A DNA stretch of 64,000 nucleotides. Origin: Isoetes taiwanensis (Eukaryota > Streptophyta > Lycopodiopsida > Isoetales > Isoetaceae). The notes beneath the pieces are model-generated. The model saw only the letters and a list, made by a program, of their open reading frames with translations. It searched no databases and was not told the origin of the DNA. The position numbers and the translations under genes were made by a program. The stretch's first letter is position 1; every line of letters begins with the position of its first letter. Shown piece after piece: positions 58,323 through 64,000 of the stretch. The stretch lies in NCBI GenBank assembly GCA_021234155.1, contig JAJEKV010000010.1, positions 13,506,538 through 13,570,537 of the forward strand. Reading direction: 5' to 3'.

Positions 58323-60617
58323 ACGAAGATAGCTTTGACATACGAATGGAACTTTGGACGTGTGCCAAATATGCATATTTGTGTCCTTTATGCTCCATTT
58401 TTTTTGTGTCATTTAAGTGTTGTTAAAACATTTATTATTGTCGTTCAATTGACATGTTTATCATTCAAATGCCATTCAAGTCCTGCATTCTGACATGTAG
58501 TTGACATGGGTGTGCCATTCATGTGCAATTCAAGTGATACGCACTGTCATTCGACTGCCATTTAAGTAATCTGCATTATGATATTTACTAGAAAAAGTGC
58601 CCATCGTTGCCCGCCATCGCTAGAGGATGAAGTGGCTTGAATCATAGTTCAAAGTATTTGACAATCAATTCAAAACCATAATCCTAAACATTTGGGACAA
58701 AATCTATTTATATTTGCTTAATATTCGATCACGTTACAGTAAAATTCCAATTGGAAGCCTTCTCTGGCTATATCTGTTCTGTACGTATACATAAAGAACT
58801 CGGGGACTCATTTTTTGGCTATACAGATAGAAGTCGTAAATGCTTATGTTACAAGTACTTGAGTAACATTATCTGACGTAGGGGAGCTTCTCATTCTAAG
58901 GCCTGCAGCTAATTTTCTACTGATATGAACAGTTGTGACGACCTAAAAGATACAAAGAATTCATCAAGTTTTGACCTTATGCAATTGTGTCAGAAATCTC
59001 ACGAGCTCTACGAGGCGAGTAGCAATGTATTGATGAGAAGGAAAAAAGAAAAGTTTCTAATTACCTTGAGTAATATGCGGTTGCTTGAAGAAGAAACAAC
59101 CGGAAGCTCCAAGGCGCACGCCCAAACAAGCGGAAAGATCCAAGAGCAACTCAAACCCTAACGACAAGACATTTGACAAGACTATTTTGAAAAATACATT
59201 CTCAAGAGTTAAAAAAATAAAGTATTCCTCAGGCAAGGTCCTTACACTAGTTGTATTTGCTTATTTTGCAAGAGTTTGTACACTTAGTTTCTCGTGCAAG
59301 ACCTTTACGCATCCACTGTTCTCTTATAATCTTGCTTCTCATGGTGCTGTGTCTCATTCTTGTGTGCTTCACAAGCACACACTTGGTAGCCTCGCAACGC
59401 TTATGTCCTCCTTGAATTCTATCTCACTGCTTTGTTATTCCACTATACTTGGCTAGATGCTAAAGATATCCACCAACTCATGCATCTTAACTGAAGGACA
59501 TTGACAATTGGGTCATAGGTTGGAACGGATGGGTAACGAGATTTGATGTTTGAATAGGACGTTTAAACCAACCAAATTGACAATGATTGGACTATCCACA
59601 TATCCTAAAGTACACATACAACTTGCTTTTTAAGTATTACTAGCTGTAATAACTTACCAAGTACATTGTATTGCTTGATTTCCCATCCAACCTTCTCCTT
59701 TTTCAAATCCAATGTTGTCTAAACACCATGCAATATACATGGTAGCAATTCATTTGGCAAGACCTCTTCACGAGTTTTTGATCCTTTCAAATGGCTAGGG
59801 TTCATGGCCTTCGATGGTCTTCAAGGAATTATCTCATTTCTATGCTAACAAAACATGTATTTCCATTCTCTCCTCTATTAGACTTGTCCTTATGAATCCC
59901 GAGCACCAAAGATCTCTTCAGGCCAATCCTCATAAAGTCATGGTATCAAGTACTCTATTGTTTTGAAATAGCAATTTTGATTGATTGTAAAAGGCCTTGA
60001 CAAATATATAAGTTGCCTTGTATTTTTGTAGGTTAGCACAGTAATAGAAAGAAAAGTTAAGACCAAAGAATTTGGAGGCACAAAGAAGAAAAACAATGAA
60101 CAAGAGAAGAAGCCTAATATAAATAAGATAGGATTTTTATCTTGCCCGAAGTAAAAGCTATAGTATTGTGCATCCTAGTACTCTCAACAGAAGGTTGCAG
60201 AAGCCAAGGGTCGTGGAAGTAATGGATAGACAACCACAAACGACATCTCAACCCCAATGGTTGAAATGCAGCTTGCTCGGAATGCCCAGGAAAATATTGC
60301 AAAGACAAGCAAAATGCTTGACTTACCAGAACCCAAGACATGACCATAGATTTCTCCAACGTGCTAGGGCCTAGCAAACCTACTTGTACATGCCTGCATC
60401 TAGACCATGGTTATTTCGGCATACTCTGTAGCTCTGCTTTTGTTACTGAATCTGAAAGAGCAATCTGAAAGAGTTATATAGGCAATCGAGACTGAAGGAT
60501 ATTGATTGAGACAATAACAAACAAAGCAATTGGTCTGTTCAGGATTATATTAGAGATTGAATCTATGGGTTTTGCACTAGTCCTGTTTGCCCTGTTCTCA
60601 ACACTCAATATGGTCTC
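58323..60617. other. Intergenic DNA with small unassigned frames
   Basis: A 78-codon frame at 58,925-59,161 ('SHELYEASSNVLMRRKKEKF') has protein-like composition but no known motif. 'MVEMQLARNAQENIAKTS' can be read on the plus strand at about 60,259-60,315; also unassigned. Confidence 0.35.
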
Positions 60618-60620
60618 CTC

Positions 60621-60786
60621 TATTCCACACTAGTCACGTATCTATAAGAATGCAGCTGGAATTTGGATACTTAGGCAACTGAAACAATTCATATAGTACT
60701 CGCTATTCCACACTAATCGCGTATCTATAAGAATGCAGCTGGAATTTGGATACTTAGGCAGCTGAAACAATTCATACAGTACTCCT
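60621..60786. repeat. 83-bp tandem duplication within the CDC6 remnant
   Basis: Units 60,621-60,703 and 60,704-60,786 are almost identical ('tctataagaatgcagctgga' and so on). They cover the coding part after the Walker B motif. 83 is not a multiple of 3, so the second copy breaks the frame. Confidence 0.93.
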
Positions 60787-61511
60787 AGATCTCTAGATAT
60801 GGGAAAGTCCATTTCATCCAGAATTGTAAGTCTTGCACAACAAAACTACATGTCAGCCTTGCATTGTGAACATACAAGCATGAAATTTTTTATTAACGAG
60901 TGTACCTCATTTTCTTAGAAATCAAAGAATGTCCCTTCCTCTTTGGGCATTGCCTTGAGGCATTTTGTCTATGGGAAAGCATTTTCTTAACTTCCTCCAA
61001 TGGGGCTTTCGAAGATATGCTTTTCTTTCAAGGCTGAAGTAGTTGCAAAATCTGGGCAGCATTTGAGCAATTAGATGATGCCCTATTTCTTATTGTCCAC
61101 TGAGAATATTAGCAATAAAAAGGAGCAATGTTACTTACCTTTGGGTAGATGTTCTTTGGCTCTGTCAATGAGGTGCAGTTGATAACCAAGACCTCTGGAG
61201 CCACCATACCAGCCTATACCAAAGAGAATTCAGTTACATGAGTTATTCCTCGGAATGCTAAAAACTAGGGCATCAAATCTATTCTACCTACTTACTTCTT
61301 CAGCCCATTCCACAGAAAATCTTCTTAGATTTTCCATTGTCAAGGTTTTCCCTGTTCCTGGGCATCCACAGATATAAAGACTGCCAGCCTTAAGTTCTGT
61401 AATGCTTGTCTTACAAAATTTCGTGAGCGATGTCATGCTTCCCACCGCATCTTGGAGCTTCGGTCTGCCCTGCCAGTTACCCGGTTGGAACATCCGCCAT
61501 CCAGAACGCAC
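60621..61511 (-). pseudogene. CDC6: CDC6 replication licensing ATPase fragment
   Basis: Minus strand, 5' to 3': 61511-61296 holds 'LTKFCKTSITELKAGSLYIC' and the Walker A P-loop 'GCPGTGKTLTMENLRR', ending 'EWAEE' at a gtaagt donor. Exon 61213-61139 reads 'APEVLVINCTSLTEPKNIYP' between a good acceptor and donor. A stretch near 61,080-60,970 has 'KAPLEEVKKMLSHRQ' after a stop. Around 60,840-60,704 lies the Walker B region 'LTILDEMDFPISRDL' and 'VLYELFQLPKYPNSSCILI'. These are consecutive blocks of the AAA+ domain of plant CDC6, which loads MCM helicase on origins. The residues before the P-loop are poorly matched, later domains are not found, and there is a stop plus an 83-bp duplication, so it is a dead partial copy that kept introns (a segmental copy, not a processed one). 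Confidence 0.8.
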
Positions 61512-61556
61512 AAGACCGCCAGTTTACAGGCAACAATGGGTTTGGAGCAGTCACCA

Positions 61557-61596
61557 GCATATTCTAGGTATATTCCAGCATATACCTAGGATATGC
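61557..61596. repeat. Inverted repeat, 16-bp arms
   Basis: GCATATTCTAGGTATA, 8-nt loop, TATACCTAGGATATGC; one mismatch. Confidence 0.88.
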
Positions 61597-61739
61597 TACA
61601 AGCCCACATAAGCGAGGGTTTGCCCCCCTAGGGGCAACCCAAAAAGCAAAAAAGGAAGAAGACGACATTCGGTATATATGGTATCATTAATAGGAATTTT
61701 AGTAATGGCAATAAAAGCAAATATGATTCAACTATAAAT

Positions 61740-62885
61740 GTTGGGCTCGCCCTTGCGCCATCGGGGTTGTGGGTCACAAAGAAGGTTGGAAAGCACTACA
61801 TGCCATGCGTGAACAACACAAAAGCAGAGGTTGTATGCCTGGAGCCACCAACACACTTGTTTAGGGCCTTAGTCGAGCCGCCCCTCTTGTGGGGCGTATG
61901 TGGGGTCCGGTGACCTCAACACCTGGAATGACCTCGAGCATAAGCAGAAAGCCTTCTTGGCACGAGCCCTTGGGGTAAAGTCCACATTTCCATATCAGAT
62001 CCTACTCCAGGAGACAGGTTTTCTACCCCTTCAACCGCCGCATTGGAATGCCATATCATTTACTTCCAAAAGGTGGTCGCTATGGGTGATATACGCTTGT
62101 CCAACCTTGCTTTTGGCCATGGCGATGGGTCCCCAACGCAATGCCTCATGGAAGGACAAGCAAGCTTAGTGGTTCTCACGCTGGGGTGTACAGTCAAATA
62201 GATGCGTACATGTACGGACAAAGAAAGATCACAAGGCACTTAAGCTGTACCTAGATGCTACTTTCCTTCGCAAGCTCGGATGCGATGCTCGACGCATGTT
62301 AAGTCGGCACACTATCGGCAACAAGTCAATCCTAGGCTCATGAGAGGCCCCACACCGCATTTGTACACCCATTTGCCCATGAAGAAGCAGACTTATAGCT
62401 TCCATTCACCGCGAGTGCACATCGCCTCCTTGCATTGAGACAGGACGCTGGGCTCTGAAGCACGGAGGAAAGGCTTTTGCCAGTGTTGCCACCAGTAACG
62501 CCATTGAGGATGAATGTCATGCCCTCCAGATCCGCCTTAAGCGCTTACCCATATCCGGTGAGCCGTATGTTCGATTACTAGTGCCTGACCAACCGTTGCA
62601 TGAGTTATTGAATACGGTGTCAGTGGGTTTGTTGGGGTCATACCTCCATGAGGTTATGGATGCACGGACTCAATTGTGTCCTCCGGACTTATTGAACTCC
62701 GTTCTATACAATTATACAAACATGCCAAAGATACTTATTATTGCTAAGGTTTTTCCTCAAAACCCTTTTGGGGGGGATTTTTAATCTTGACAGTAATACG
62801 TTTGCTGCTCTCTTTTTGCTTGGGTCCCATAGGCCAATTGGTCTCCGTAGAGGATAAAAAAATCTCTATTCTATTCTATTCTTAC
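61740..62885 (+). mobile_element. LINE 3' end, 5'-truncated (copy 3)
   Basis: Related to 19,075-20,395: 'ALGVKSTFPYQILLQETGFL' (frame 61,900-62,169) matches the C-terminal LINE block, followed by homologous DNA to the 3' UTR (aaaacccttttggggggg, 62,758-62,775) and the tail ctctattctattctattctt (62,865-62,884). It is more diverged than the other two copies from each other. The 5' limit is approximate. Confidence 0.75.
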
Positions 62886-64000
62886 AAACTCTTGAAACCA
62901 TATCTTGATGTTTTGGCATTGACTTCTTCAAAAGCATAACTATTTTTTAGTTTCTCAATATATTATTCAAGCAATTGTTCCTTGTTTTTTAGCTCAATCA
63001 TACAACATCCAATGTCCTTATACCCCATTTGTCAATATGAATTTACAACAACGATATCCTTGGTTTTCACCACAATCATACTTGCACCCAAAATTCTTGT
63101 AAAGGTCCATATAGCCATATTTATTTTTTAATTATTCTCCTAAGATGTCCCATATTTCATATTAAAGTAGTCCTTTTTTGACAATTGTATAATGTCCTTC
63201 AATTATAATTCGACAATATGCAAAAGCCCATTCAATCAATTTTAAGCTTCAATTGTCAACAAATATGTGTATTTGGATTATGGCTTTCCATCCGAATTCA
63301 TTGCTAGATTGACATATAGCGAGGCACAAATCGTTTGTGGGTGCACAAGAATTTTTAAATGCAATTACATGCAAGCCTATAATTGGAGAGGTCTGTAGTT
63401 TTATTGCTTGAAAAACTGGAATATAAGATGGGGCAATATCACCTTAATAAACATGTATCATTTCATGGCCGCATATGGACAATGGCCCAAACCAGGTGGA
63501 TTCAGAAGCGAAGATATAATAACCTGCTAATTGTGTGGACGATTAGAATAAACCAAGGAAGACTTGGCCAAAAAGCTTATGAGGCAATCATGCAAATTTT
63601 GGACAGTTTGCTTTGCAGAGTGTTTATATGAAATTGATAATCCGGCTCCTGTATATTCCTTTTATATTTGAAACTATTTAGCAATTTTATAAGAGTCAAA
63701 ATTCAACAACATTGGACATAGAGCAACAAAGACTCAAATATACACGAAGACTCAATACCACAAATAATCTTATAAATTGTGTACAAAAAGCAAAAAACAA
63801 CGGAAACCTGAATAAGAGAAATAGGTCAAACAATGTCAAATCATGTGAAACAAAAGTAGACCAAAGTTAGATATAAAACAAACCGATCTTCTGATTTTTT
63901 GCCTGCAAAAACATCCAAGACATAAATAAAAATGCAGGCCATTGCACAAAATACCTTGCAAAATATTGATTTGCTATCTCCTTTAGGTCCAAAAAAATAG
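62886..64000. other. AT-rich intergenic DNA
   Basis: No gene or repeat supported; an 82-codon frame at 63,383-63,631 has no recognised motif. Confidence 0.4.

Overview
The window is nuclear DNA of a land plant. It holds spliceosomal GT-AG introns, plant-type gene families (an F-box/PP2-like protein, an FKBP-type isomerase with a thylakoid-lumen leader, an mTERF6-like organellar factor, a SIAMESE-related cell-cycle inhibitor, a CDC6 fragment), Ty3/gypsy, Ty1/copia and LINE relics, and part of an 18S rRNA gene. A large TE-rich genome such as a fern, lycophyte or other non-angiosperm would fit, but the sequence does not fix the species.

Left part, 1-15.3 kb: an LTR-like stretch leads into a decayed Ty3/gypsy pol region (protease, reverse transcriptase, RNase H, integrase; 1.7-5.4 kb), a gap with an antisense TATA box, and a broken ORF ending in a coiled coil (6.3-7.9 kb). 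This abuts a GC/T-rich stretch that is probably the rDNA external transcribed spacer, then the first ~1,050 nt of an 18S gene that is clearly a pseudogene (9,028-10,077). The 18S is cut off inside an unknown retroelement-like ORF, which is followed by a polypurine tract and an LTR at 11.3-11.7 kb. From 12 to 15.3 kb lies an unidentified broken gene and an unusual family of seven stem-loops sharing TTTCTCG/CGAGAAA arms.

Middle, 15.7-33.9 kb: a nested repeat complex. A reverse-strand LTR element (PBS, PPT, two LTRs, with a LINE 3' end inserted) is tandemly duplicated: 16,255-22,646 is repeated from 22,648 to 33,771. The second copy is split by a 4.7-kb gag-only LTR retrotransposon (24,823-29,508). 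Parts of the second copy carry many small indels that look like consensus errors.

Right part, 34-64 kb: a four-unit ~160-bp satellite lies beside a multi-exon, decayed gene with transposase-like motifs (36.0-39.5 kb, minus strand). Then come the genes that look functional: an F-box/PP2 gene (3 exons, 44.4-45.7 kb), FKBP19-like (10 exons, 46.4-49.5 kb), mTERF6-like (one exon, 54.7-55.7 kb) and an SMR-type inhibitor (57.5-57.8 kb). A Ty1/copia relic (50.9-52.5 kb), a CDC6 pseudogene fragment (60.6-61.5 kb) and another LINE 3' end (61.7-62.9 kb) complete the window. The functional genes are unrelated housekeeping or regulatory genes, each with its own promoter; nothing suggests they act together beyond two of them serving plastids.
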